Shown: positions 1 through 6,328 of the stretch, one piece after another | Layout of the letters: the number at the start of each line of letters is the position of its first letter | Numbering within the stretch: position 1 is the first letter of the stretch | Origin: JAGLTN01 sp023135255 | Lineage (GTDB): Bacteria > Planctomycetota > Phycisphaerae > Sedimentisphaerales > Anaerobacaceae | Length of the DNA: 12,949 bases | Reading direction: 5' to 3' | Assembly (NCBI GenBank): GCA_030639495.1 | Contig: DAOWCP010000074.1 | Coordinates: 1 to 12,949, forward strand | Notes under the pieces: generated by a model | Database searches by the model: none | Told to the model about the DNA's origin: nothing | Seen by the model: the letters and a program-made list of their open reading frames with translations, nothing else | Translations under genes and position numbers: made by a program

Positions 1-2747
1 AAGATAGCGGTGAGGAAAAAGAGCCTCCAGCTCCTGAGCAGAAAAATATTACAGCTTCTAAAAAGACTAAACAACCCGCCTCGACAGATGATACCTTGTT
101 ATCTTCCGTTCTTTACCGGTGCACATTCAATAAGAATGTTTTTGTTGATAGTGCAGAACAGGTTGTGTTTGCTCGTGGAAGCCTTTCAATAAATAATGTA
201 TTCATCAACAGTGCTCAACCTGATAGTAAAGCTGAGCCTTCAAAAACTGCCCCAAAAAGCAAACCCAAAGATAAAGATGAATCAGCCACTGCCACAGCTG
301 TTGCTCCATCGCCGGTCCCTGCTGCGGTTACGACTACTACTCAGCAATTCTATGAGGCAGTCGTAACCTGTGATAAAGGTTTTGTCGCTATCCCTGTCAA
401 TTCTGATGTTCAATATACCCCCGTTATCCCTGAACCTGACAAAGTCCTTACTGCTGAACAGATCAAAGCCAAACTCAAGCAATACAGAGGCCGAACAGTA
501 TTTGCCTCTGATAAAATAGACTATGATATTCTTACTGACAACATTGTTTCAACGGGTACGTCGGATATAATTTTTTATCCAAATGCTGAGCAGAATGATT
601 TTTCTTCAATATTAAAAGTTACTTCTCGTGAGTCCGCAACTTTCCTTGCTGATTCCAATAAGATAATACTAAAGGGCGATTGTTTTTGTCAGTTGAGCCA
701 GCCAGACCAAAATGGCATTAGTCTTTATACTCTTTCAAGTCCTCTTATTACGATTGATTTATTTGAAGACAAAAAAAGCGAAACCCTGTCGCAGTCTTTG
801 AAAAAATTTACTGCTCAGGGGCCCGCAGAAATTTTGGTACATTCACCTGATGTCTCTACAGATTCTAATGAGCCTTTAAGAATCCGGGCAAATAAAAGTA
901 TCATATATCAGCCCGATACCAACCAGATGTTTTTCGAAGGCGATTGTTTCTGTCAAATGGTTCGTTTTCAATCCGGAGTAAAACAAATCAATACTCTAAA
1001 AGCTGAAAGAATCGCGGTACAGTTGGCGGGGAAAAAAGTTGCTGGAACTAATCAGATGGTTGTAAAGCAAATGTCCGCTTTGGGCGGTAATGTAAGATTG
1101 ATAAGCCAGGCTCAAGGTCTGTCCAAAGATCACCCGCTTCCTAAACCCAGTGTATTTGTTGCTGATAGGATAGATTATATCGCTGACAGCAATGCGATAA
1201 TTGCTCCCGGTGCTACTGAGCTTACTTTTTATCCTCAAGTCGGGTCAGATGGCGGCGGCGGTGACAATCCTGTCACTATAACCGCTAAAAAGCAAACTGT
1301 TTTTCTAATGGATCACAACAAGATAATCTTTGAAGGCGATTGCCTGTGTAACATGTCAGGCAAAGACCCCAATAACCGCAGATATTACACCCTTTCTTCG
1401 CCTCGAATTGCTGTTTCTCTTGCTGATGATCCCAATTCTGCTTCCGGCATCGAAAACGTTACCGCTTCGGGTGGGGTAGTGACACTTGTTTCCAGTCCGT
1501 CGGCTGATATGGATGCTGATAATAAGAGCGGCAAGACGACTTTTATTACTAACCGAATCGATTACAATCTTGCAAATGAAACAATTGTCTCTGATGGTGC
1601 ATCTGAGTTGACCTTTTATCCGGATGATAATTCTGAAAATAAGCTGGCTTTTCCGATAAGGATAACAGCGCAGAAAAGCGTAAACTTTTTTACTGCTAAG
1701 AATCAGGTTGTTTTCGAAGGTGACTGCCGTTGCACAATGTTGTCAAGTCTTACGGGTCAGCTCAAAAACTATACCCTCAGTTCGCCTAAGATAATTGCAA
1801 ACCTTTCCAGTGACCAGCAGGCGTCGACTATTGAAAATATGACAGCTCTTGGGCCTTTGGAGTTGGTCTTTTATGTTGAAGGTGCGGATGCTTTGGCTGA
1901 GGCGATTCCGGTTAAAATAAACGCGAAGAAGAGTGCAAGCTTTCTGCCGGAAACCAATAATATAGTCTTTGAAGGCGATTGTATCTGCACGATGATCCGC
2001 TATAACAAGGATATTCAAAAGAAGTATATTCTTTCTTCCCGAAAGCTTATCGTGACACTGCCGAAATCGGATTCCAAAACTGATTCTTCCGGGATTGAGC
2101 ATATCACAGCTGTAGGCGGGATAGTTCAGATAACCGTGGTGGAAATATCTGATAATATGACTTTAGGTTTTTCCAAGATCAAATGCAGCCGAGTGGATTA
2201 TGACGATGTCAAAAAAACGATTTTCGCTACGGGGCCTGGGATGGTAATTGTCGATAATTCCCGTGTCAAAGCTTCTGAGAGTGAAGATACATCTGCCGGT
2301 TACAGCCTTAGCAGACCTTGTTATGTTTTCATGCGGGATTTCGATGAATTGCAGTATTATATCAACGCAAATAAGATTATTGCTCAGGGTATTGATAAAA
2401 GGCTCTTGATAGATTATTTTCCCGCTGGTAAGGATGAAGCTGATTCGCAAATTCGTTCAACTGCTGGTTCGCTGCAGGTTAATCTTGTTCGGACCGGGGC
2501 TGGGCAAACACAGATATCGACTATTCATGCGGGAAGGGGGATTACTTATGAGGATAGTAAGAATCAGATCATTGCTAATGAGATGTTTTATGATTCAGCT
2601 CTTTCGGTAATCAGCGCTCGCGGCAGTGAAAATCACAGTTGTATGCTTAACGGCGTATTTGTTGATGAAATTCAGTATGATTTGAAAGCAGGTACGATAG
2701 TTAAAACCACCCTGAGCAAACCATCTTTAATAGACATCGAAAAATAA
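1..2747 (+). CDS. Giant OstA/LptA-like beta-repeat protein, 3' part (5' end outside window)
   Basis: The frame is open from base 3 to the TAA at 2745-2747, about 914 codons, with no good start near the left edge. The gene therefore begins upstream, and the in-frame TTG at 96 is not a credible start. An acidic, Pro/Lys/Ala/Thr-rich stretch (to about 345) leads into a tandem array. Units begin near 498, 873, 1152, 1539 and 1905, and a degenerate one near 2160. Full units open with an F-x-x-x-(K/R)-I-D-Y strand and a T-x-x-(I/L)-x-F-Y-P strand. All five good units carry a (E/K)GDCxC motif followed by a L-S-S-P-like strand. Alternating short beta strands with G turns resemble OstA/LptA/LptC periplasmic beta-jellyroll proteins that carry lipopolysaccharide to the outer membrane. 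I infer an envelope or periplasmic role. The family match is by strand pattern only. The C-terminal region (2330-2744) keeps similar strands but lacks CxC. The gene converges on the RRM gene, 21 bp apart. Confidence 0.8.
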   Translation, partial: DSGEEKEPPAPEQKNITASKKTKQPASTDDTLLSSVLYRCTFNKNVFVDSAEQVVFARGSLSINNVFINSAQPDSKAEPSKTAPKSKPKDKDESATATAVAPSPVPAAVTTTTQQFYEAVVTCDKGFVAIPVNSDVQYTPVIPEPDKVLTAEQIKAKLKQYRGRTVFASDKIDYDILTDNIVSTGTSDIIFYPNAEQNDFSSILKVTSRESATFLADSNKIILKGDCFCQLSQPDQNGISLYTLSSPLITIDLFEDKKSETLSQSLKKFTAQGPAEILVHSPDVSTDSNEPLRIRANKSIIYQPDTNQMFFEGDCFCQMVRFQSGVKQINTLKAERIAVQLAGKKVAGTNQMVVKQMSALGGNVRLISQAQGLSKDHPLPKPSVFVADRIDYIADSNAIIAPGATELTFYPQVGSDGGGGDNPVTITAKKQTVFLMDHNKIIFEGDCLCNMSGKDPNNRRYYTLSSPRIAVSLADDPNSASGIENVTASGGVVTLVSSPSADMDADNKSGKTTFITNRIDYNLANETIVSDGASELTFYPDDNSENKLAFPIRITAQKSVNFFTAKNQVVFEGDCRCTMLSSLTGQLKNYTLSSPKIIANLSSDQQASTIENMTALGPLELVFYVEGADALAEAIPVKINAKKSASFLPETNNIVFEGDCICTMIRYNKDIQKKYILSSRKLIVTLPKSDSKTDSSGIEHITAVGGIVQITVVEISDNMTLGFSKIKCSRVDYDDVKKTIFATGPGMVIVDNSRVKASESEDTSAGYSLSRPCYVFMRDFDELQYYINANKIIAQGIDKRLLIDYFPAGKDEADSQIRSTAGSLQVNLVRTGAGQTQISTIHAGRGITYEDSKNQIIANEMFYDSALSVISARGSENHSCMLNGVFVDEIQYDLKAGTIVKTTLSKPSLIDIEK

Positions 2748-2768
2748 CAAAGCACTTTCGGCAAAAAG

Positions 2769-3020
2769 CTAACCCTGGCTTTTGGCTTCGTTAACCTTGA
2801 CCGTGTAACCATTACACTGTTTTCCATCCAGGGCGGCTATTGCTGCCTGGGCCTGGGCGTCATCGCTCATCTCGACAAAGCCGAAACCTTTGCTTTTGCC
2901 CGTCTGACGGTCCATGATTATATAAGTTTTTTCCACCTTTCCAAATACTGAAAACAAAGCGTCCAAACTTTCCTTATCTGCGCCAGGTCCTAAATTTCCA
3001 ACATACAATTTCTTACTCAC
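2769..3020 (-). CDS. Small single-RRM RNA-binding protein
   Basis: The 83-residue protein is essentially one RNA recognition motif. RNP2 is L-Y-V-G-N-L at residues 5-10, and RNP1 is K-G-F-G-F-V-E-M at 44-51, with the aromatic residues that stack on RNA bases (Y6, F46, F48) in place. The beta-alpha-beta-beta-alpha-beta order is complete, and only a short tail (NEAKSQG) follows, without the glycine-rich extension of some relatives. The start is GTG at 3018-3020, preceded by GGAG seven bases upstream. A nearby ATG at the GGAG is out of frame. Such proteins are known in cyanobacteria, planctomycetes and other bacteria as cytoplasmic RNA binders, often cold-responsive, but no target can be read here. 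The gene follows tRNA-Ala on the same strand with about 157 bp of leader containing a small AGTCC/GGACT hairpin (near 3079-3096). I found no convincing promoter in that leader. Confidence 0.93.
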   Translation of the reverse strand: MSKKLYVGNLGPGADKESLDALFSVFGKVEKTYIIMDRQTGKSKGFGFVEMSDDAQAQAAIAALDGKQCNGYTVKVNEAKSQG

Positions 3021-3143
3021 TACTGTTCTCCATTTCAGGTATACCAGTGCTTCAGCAAAGAGTCTTGCCTGAACACTTCAGTCCTTCAATTCGGACTTGG
3101 TTTATTACCCACTTTACTACTGCAATTTCGAATATATTTCAAT

Positions 3144-3163
3144 AAAAATAAGTTCTTATTTTT
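3144..3163 (-). terminator. AT-rich perfect hairpin downstream of tRNA-Ala (possible terminator)
   Basis: AAAAATAAG is followed by two bases and its exact complement CTTATTTTT, giving a 9-bp arm that ends in a T run. It lies 14 bases beyond the 3' end of the tRNA gene on the minus strand. This placement suits a weak intrinsic terminator for the tRNA. The stem has a single G-C pair, so it could equally be a symmetric spacer or protein site. The RRM gene lies further downstream on the same strand. Confidence 0.4.
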
Positions 3164-3177
3164 CAAGGACTTACGAA

Positions 3178-3250
<73 letters not shown>

Positions 3251-3260
3251 GAAAACAGCG

Positions 3261-3269
3261 ATTTTATCA
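3261..3269 (-). promoter_or_regulatory. Extended -10 promoter element for tRNA-Ala
   Basis: On the minus strand TGATAAAAT matches an extended -10 (TGn plus TAAAAT, five of six consensus bases). It ends 10 bases before the mature tRNA 5' end, which would put transcription start a few bases before the tRNA. No recognisable -35 hexamer stands 16-18 bp upstream, as is common for extended -10 promoters. Confidence 0.4.
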
Positions 3270-3342
3270 TAGCTGAGTCGCTTTTGCATATACTTTTTAA
3301 TTTGTTGTTTTTTTCAGATGATTTTTAATATTTTGCGGGGAT

Positions 3343-3362
3343 TTTTACGCATTTGCGTAAAA
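3343..3362. repeat. Perfect 9-bp inverted repeat
   Basis: TTTTACGCA, a two-base TT spacer, then TGCGTAAAA, an exact inverted repeat. It is not clearly followed by a T run in a position that would terminate a known gene. It may be a hairpin or a dimeric protein binding site. No partner or function can be assigned. Confidence 0.6.
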
Positions 3363-3463
3363 TGGGTACTGAAAAATCTGATGGGTAGGCTTTTTGTAAG
3401 TCATTTTGGTAGTTTTTTTGCTGTTTTTGGGTGGATTCGGCGAAATCGGTTTTCAAAAATTTA

Positions 3464-3513
3464 CCTTTTTTCCCCTTTTTTTCGGTTTTTTCCCTTTTTT
3501 TCCCTTTTTTTCC
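3464..3513. repeat. Homopyrimidine tract with 10-bp period
   Basis: The plus strand is almost entirely T and C, broken only by a CGG near 3483. From 3491 the 10-mer TCCCTTTTTT occurs twice exactly (3491-3500, 3501-3510) and is preceded by similar T-run/C-run units. The period equals about one helical turn. Such a tract can adopt bent or triplex DNA, but nothing here shows a biological role, and slippage during replication would explain it. Confidence 0.6.
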
Positions 3514-3700
3514 GAAAAATGACCATGATTTGACCCTTTTTTACCAAAAATAACAGGGTGTTAAATGGGGTTTTGTGGATTTTTGGGTTTTAAACGGGGA
3601 TTTTTTGTTTTTTTTGGTGAATTTCGGGTGAATTTTTGGTTCTCGGCAGGGATTTGAAGAGTATTGATGCAGAGTTTGAGGATTTATTTTGTATTCGGCC

Positions 3701-3779
3701 GTAGTAATTCCGATTCCGACGAGTTCAATGGGTGACCCATTCGCTTGCGCGGCTCTATGTGTCTCATCGGAATTACTAC
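3701..3779. repeat. 79-bp compound inverted repeat (MITE- or REP-like)
   Basis: The left arm GTAGTAATTCCGAT (3701-3714) and right arm ATCGGAATTACTAC (3766-3779) are perfect 14-bp complements. Between them lies a second perfect hairpin, AATGGGT/ACCCATT with a one-base loop (3727-3741), then a GC-richer stretch. The element is far more GC-rich than the T-rich DNA around it. A short outer stem enclosing an inner hairpin fits a dispersed palindromic unit or a non-autonomous mobile element. Only one copy occurs in the window, and no target duplication is evident. Confidence 0.6.
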
Positions 3780-3878
3780 TTGGTTTTTTATATAACAAAT
3801 TGTTGTTAGTTTTTCAATATTTATCCAATCTCTTGCGTTTCAACGAATATGACTTGTTATTGTTAAGCACATACCAAC

Positions 3879-4622
3879 CTATTGAATAGCGTCAATTTTT
3901 TTAAGGTATCCTTCTATATCTGTATGGCGATCTTTCATCCAGCTTACAAGCCTCTTTACTTGTTGTTCATAATTCTCTGGTAACTTTCTCAGGTGGACAT
4001 TCTTCTGTTCCGTAATATAGAGATAATCTCGGAGACCACAAATCATACCCTGAAGGATACCTAATACGTAAGTGTTTACCTCCGATGTAGGCATCTTTAA
4101 TAGTGGGTCAACAATTGAGGTGAATTGGTCAATGGACAGTGCCTTGTCCAGTGTCTTGGATCTTAATAGAAAATAAGCGAATAATTTGGCTATATCCGAA
4201 GTGGTCGAAAAGTTAAGATAAACTTCTCCCTTACCAATGTATCTACTACCATCCCCAACACTGGTTTGGGCCTCTTTTGCCTCGACCAGTGCAAAGGGGT
4301 TATTGAGGAGAGTATCTTTTATCTGACCGACATCTTTGACCATATCTTGCACTGTGTCCTCAGTTCTTTGCATTAGGTTTCTCATCTCGTGTTGATTGAT
4401 CTCTGCCTTGACTGTCTGAGCCATCGCATAAACAATTACTATTATACTAAGTACAATGGAAAGCAGTGTCGCTGCTATGCCCAGGCAACGATAAGTCCCT
4501 GACTGGTGTTCAGCTATCCAACCGACTATGATAAACATAAATATCAAAGCAACGAATACCCACAAATTGTAGGATTGCCACCGTTTCTTGATTCTTTCAC
4601 ATATCCCTGCAATTTTACTCAT
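3879..4622 (-). CDS. Two-helix membrane protein of unknown function
   Basis: The 247-residue protein is not one I recognise. A short basic N-terminus leads into two hydrophobic helices, about residues 19-36 (LWVFVALIFMF...) and 46-68 (LGIAATLLSIVLSIIVIVYA). A charged, heptad-like segment at about 72-106 suggests a coiled coil next to the membrane. The rest, about 110-247, is a soluble, mostly helical region with no catalytic motif that I can see. The likely topology is both ends in the cytoplasm. The start is ATG at 4620-4622, with a GGGGGA run about 11 bases upstream as a possible ribosome site. It stands alone between gene-poor, repeat-bearing spacers next to a tRNA gene, which suggests an accessory gene. 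A sensor, exclusion or stress role is possible, but nothing in the sequence decides this. Confidence 0.75.
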   Translation of the reverse strand: MSKIAGICERIKKRWQSYNLWVFVALIFMFIIVGWIAEHQSGTYRCLGIAATLLSIVLSIIVIVYAMAQTVKAEINQHEMRNLMQRTEDTVQDMVKDVGQIKDTLLNNPFALVEAKEAQTSVGDGSRYIGKGEVYLNFSTTSDIAKLFAYFLLRSKTLDKALSIDQFTSIVDPLLKMPTSEVNTYVLGILQGMICGLRDYLYITEQKNVHLRKLPENYEQQVKRLVSWMKDRHTDIEGYLKKIDAIQ

Positions 4623-4820
4623 CAGTTAATTATCCCCCAAAGCTACCCATCTTCTTTTCACAACTCGTTTCTGTCTGGTTTTTTAGTAGTTCTACGCAAT
4701 GGGCTAGTTTATCTCTTTTATGTTGCGGTAGTTTTGTTGGTGAATCTTCCATGTGGGTATTATGGGGTATTAAAAGCGGATAGTCAAATTTTTATTGATT
4801 ATGGAAAAGAGGGATGATGA

Positions 4821-4844
4821 ATAAATTTTTCTTGAAAAATTTAT
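4821..4844. repeat. Perfect 11-bp AT-rich inverted repeat
   Basis: ATAAATTTTTC, a two-base TT spacer, then GAAAAATTTAT, an exact inverted repeat. It sits just before the GC-rich repeat cluster and could mark the edge of an inserted sequence or form a hairpin. There is no T run typical of a terminator. Confidence 0.55.
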
Positions 4845-4869
4845 GGCTGATCTGGCGGATTCCTCCGCT

Positions 4870-4950
4870 TCGGTCGGAATGACAAGGGGGCAGTGCTCGG
4901 TCGGAATGACAAGAAGGCTGTGCTCGGTCGGAATGACAAGGGGGCAGGCG
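4870..4950. repeat. Three tandem 27-bp repeats
   Basis: Units at 4870-4896, 4897-4923 and 4924-4950 each begin TCGGTCGGAATGACAAG. The first two end in (A/T)GTGC, and the third diverges after GGGGGCAG. The DNA just before (CTCCGCTT) completes a CCGCTTCGGTCGGAATGAC motif of a kind I recall as a dispersed repeat in varied bacterial genomes, though I cannot search for it here. Back-to-back units without unique spacers rule out a CRISPR array. Confidence 0.8.
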
Positions 4951-5035
4951 GTTGGGGGGTAAAAGTGGTATTTTTTCAATATTTTGGTGAAAAGTAACAA
5001 TATTTGGGTTTAGCTTTGTGTTTTTTAATAAATGC

Positions 5036-5064
5036 TTGACAAAAAGGGCTTGTGTAAATAAAGT
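5036..5064 (+). promoter_or_regulatory. Sigma-70-type promoter of gap
   Basis: A perfect -35 hexamer TTGACA (5036-5041) is followed after exactly 17 bp by TAAAGT (5059-5064, four of six matches to TATAAT). Start of transcription near 5071 would give a leader of about 70 bases before the gap ATG. No regulatory hairpin is obvious in the AT-rich leader. Confidence 0.55.
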
Positions 5065-5140
5065 ATCTGCTCCTAAGTAGTTTTATGTAAAAAATCAATA
5101 AAAACCTTAATATTAGTACTAAAACAAAGGAGACTAAAAG

Positions 5141-6154
5141 ATGGCGACAAAAGTTGCAATCAATGGGTTCGGCCGAATCGGTCGGGCAGTGACAAGAATT
5201 ATTCTGCAGAGAAAAGGCGATTTAGAGCTGGTAGCAATCAATGATCTGGCTGATGCTAAGAGTCTGGCTCATCTGTTCAAATATGATACCGTAATGGGTA
5301 AATGGGCTGGCAGCGTAGAAGCTAAAGACGGTGAGATCGTTATTGACGGTAAAAGCATTAAGATCCTGGCTGAGAGAAGTCCGGCGAATCTGCCTTGGGC
5401 TGCTATGGGTGTGGATATTGTAGTTGAAGCAACTGGTATCTTCCGCACAAAAGAGTCACCAAAGGGCGGTTATGGCGACCATCTCAAAGCTGGTGCTAAG
5501 AAAGTTATTCTGACTGTTCCTGCGAAAGACGATATCGATGCTACAGTAGTTCTCGGCGTTAATGATGATTGCATTACAGCAGATACACAGTGCATTTCAA
5601 ATGCAAGCTGTACAACAAACTGTCTTGCTCCGGTAGCTAAGGTTCTTAATGACAGTTTCGGTATTGTTAAAGGCTTGATGACAACGATTCACGCATATAC
5701 GAACGATCAGAATATCGCGGACATGATCCACAGCGATCTTCGTCGCGCACGTGCTGGTGCGGCTAACATTATCCCGACAACAACCGGTGCAGCAGCAGCA
5801 GTTGGTAAGGTTATCCCAGCTTTGAAAGGCAAACTTAATGGTATGGCTATGAGAGTTCCGGTACCAGACGGCAGTTGTGTTGACCTGGTAGTTGAGCTTG
5901 AAAAAGAAACGACTAAAGAGGAAGTAAATGCCGCTATCAAAGCAGCAGCAAAAGGTGAGCTTAAAGGTATTCTCGTTTATACAGAGGATCCAATCGTAAG
6001 CAGTGACATCGTTGGTGACCCTGCTTCGAGTATCTTTGACGGCCTATGCACAATGGCAATGGGCAAAACAGTTAAAATCATCAGTTGGTATGACAATGAG
6101 TGGGGTTACTCAAATCGTACCGTTGATATCATGGAAAAAGTTGCAGCTATGTAA
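5141..6154 (+). CDS. gap: Glyceraldehyde-3-phosphate dehydrogenase (type I)
   Basis: This enzyme converts glyceraldehyde 3-phosphate, NAD+ and phosphate to 1,3-bisphosphoglycerate in cytoplasmic glycolysis and gluconeogenesis. The 337-residue length is typical. The Rossmann motif G-F-G-R-I-G-R is at 9-15. N34-D35 follow the second strand, and the aspartate favours NAD over NADP. The active site S-N-A-S-C-T-T-N has catalytic Cys157, with base His184 in T-T-I-H-A-Y-T. R-R-A-R-A-G-A-A-N-I-I-P at 201-212 contributes to phosphate binding. The C-terminus ends with the canonical S-W-Y-D-N-E-W-G-Y. The ATG at 5141 has AAAGGAG eight bases upstream. It has its own promoter and is closed by a strong terminator, so gap is probably transcribed alone and at a high level, separate from pgk downstream. 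Confidence 0.98.
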   Translation: MATKVAINGFGRIGRAVTRIILQRKGDLELVAINDLADAKSLAHLFKYDTVMGKWAGSVEAKDGEIVIDGKSIKILAERSPANLPWAAMGVDIVVEATGIFRTKESPKGGYGDHLKAGAKKVILTVPAKDDIDATVVLGVNDDCITADTQCISNASCTTNCLAPVAKVLNDSFGIVKGLMTTIHAYTNDQNIADMIHSDLRRARAGAANIIPTTTGAAAAVGKVIPALKGKLNGMAMRVPVPDGSCVDLVVELEKETTKEEVNAAIKAAAKGELKGILVYTEDPIVSSDIVGDPASSIFDGLCTMAMGKTVKIISWYDNEWGYSNRTVDIMEKVAAM

Positions 6155-6164
6155 TTGAATTCTT

Positions 6165-6209
6165 ACGGGTCTGTTGTCTGTGATAGTGACGACAGGCCCG
6201 TTTTTTTTT
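6165..6209 (+). terminator. Strong rho-independent terminator of gap
   Basis: A 14-bp stem (6165-6178 with 6188-6201, including two G-U pairs) closes a nine-base loop. It starts with ACGGG and ends with CCCGT, and a run of nine T follows (6201-6209). It lies 10 bases behind the gap stop codon and should separate gap from pgk transcription. Confidence 0.93.
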
Positions 6210-6223
6210 GAAAGGCAGGAAAA

Positions 6224-6326
6224 TATACCATTCATGGTAATAAATTTCCGCGAATAAATCCATAGCTTCTTATCTTTGAGTTAGTTACCCGCGGATAAAG
6301 CTAAAAATTTAGTTGGGAGTAGTATA
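6224..6326 (+). repeat. 103-bp structured repeat, copy A (pgk leader)
   Basis: This copy aligns without gaps to 9239-9341, with 84 of 103 positions identical by hand count. Similarity starts at TATACC and stops at AGTATA in both, so the unit is bounded by TATAC/GTATA. Hairpin 1 is TACCA-TTCA-TGGTA (6226-6239). A long-range stem TCCGCG/CGCGGA (6246-6251 with 6290-6295) encloses a stem AGCTT/GAGTT (6263-6267 with 6277-6281, allowing G-U pairs). The tail holds TTGGGAG (6313-6319), whose GGGAG stands nine bases before the pgk ATG and serves as its Shine-Dalgarno sequence. The element fills nearly all DNA between the gap terminator and pgk. Confidence 0.85.
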
Positions 6327-6328
6327 AA

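Larger units (their letters stand above)
3251..3878. other. 628-bp gene-free spacer, T-rich and strand-skewed
   Basis: I see no credible gene here. After the tRNA promoter region, about 3300-3660 of the plus strand is dominated by T with G runs, and the frames crossing it are low-complexity. It holds a perfect hairpin (3343-3362), a homopyrimidine tract of 10-bp period (about 3464-3513), a 79-bp compound inverted repeat (3701-3779) and a small TAACAA/TTGTTA hairpin (3793-3808) behind the 3' end of the membrane-protein gene. The composition differs sharply from the flanking genes. Confidence 0.7.
4623..5140. other. 518-bp gene-free spacer upstream of gap
   Basis: No credible gene lies here. 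Positions 4623-4820 show nothing I can name. Then come a long AT-rich hairpin (4821-4844), a GC-rich dispersed-repeat fragment ending in three 27-bp tandem units (about 4855-4950), a G-run (4953-4959), and the gap promoter and leader (from 5036). The minus-strand frame across the repeats, with recurring VIPTE, is a translation of the repeat and not a gene. Confidence 0.65.

Noticed and set aside
3318..3533. Plus-strand reading frame rich in Phe in the T-rich spacer
   Set aside because: Low-complexity composition produced by T runs, without a ribosome site or recognisable domain.
3689..3889. Short plus-strand frame crossing the 79-bp inverted repeat
   Set aside because: It mostly translates the palindrome and overlaps the 3' end of the membrane-protein gene. 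No start signal supports it.
4870..4950. Possible CRISPR array from regularly repeated 27-mers
   Set aside because: The units are directly adjacent with no unique spacers, there are only three, and no cas genes are present.
4770..5000. Minus-strand reading frame of 76 residues with repeated VIPTE
   Set aside because: It is a translation of the 27-bp repeats, with no ribosome site and no domain.
6224..6326. Known metabolite riboswitch upstream of pgk
   Set aside because: The structure matches no riboswitch class I recognise, and the second copy lies at a convergent gene junction and not in a leader, which favours a dispersed repeat.
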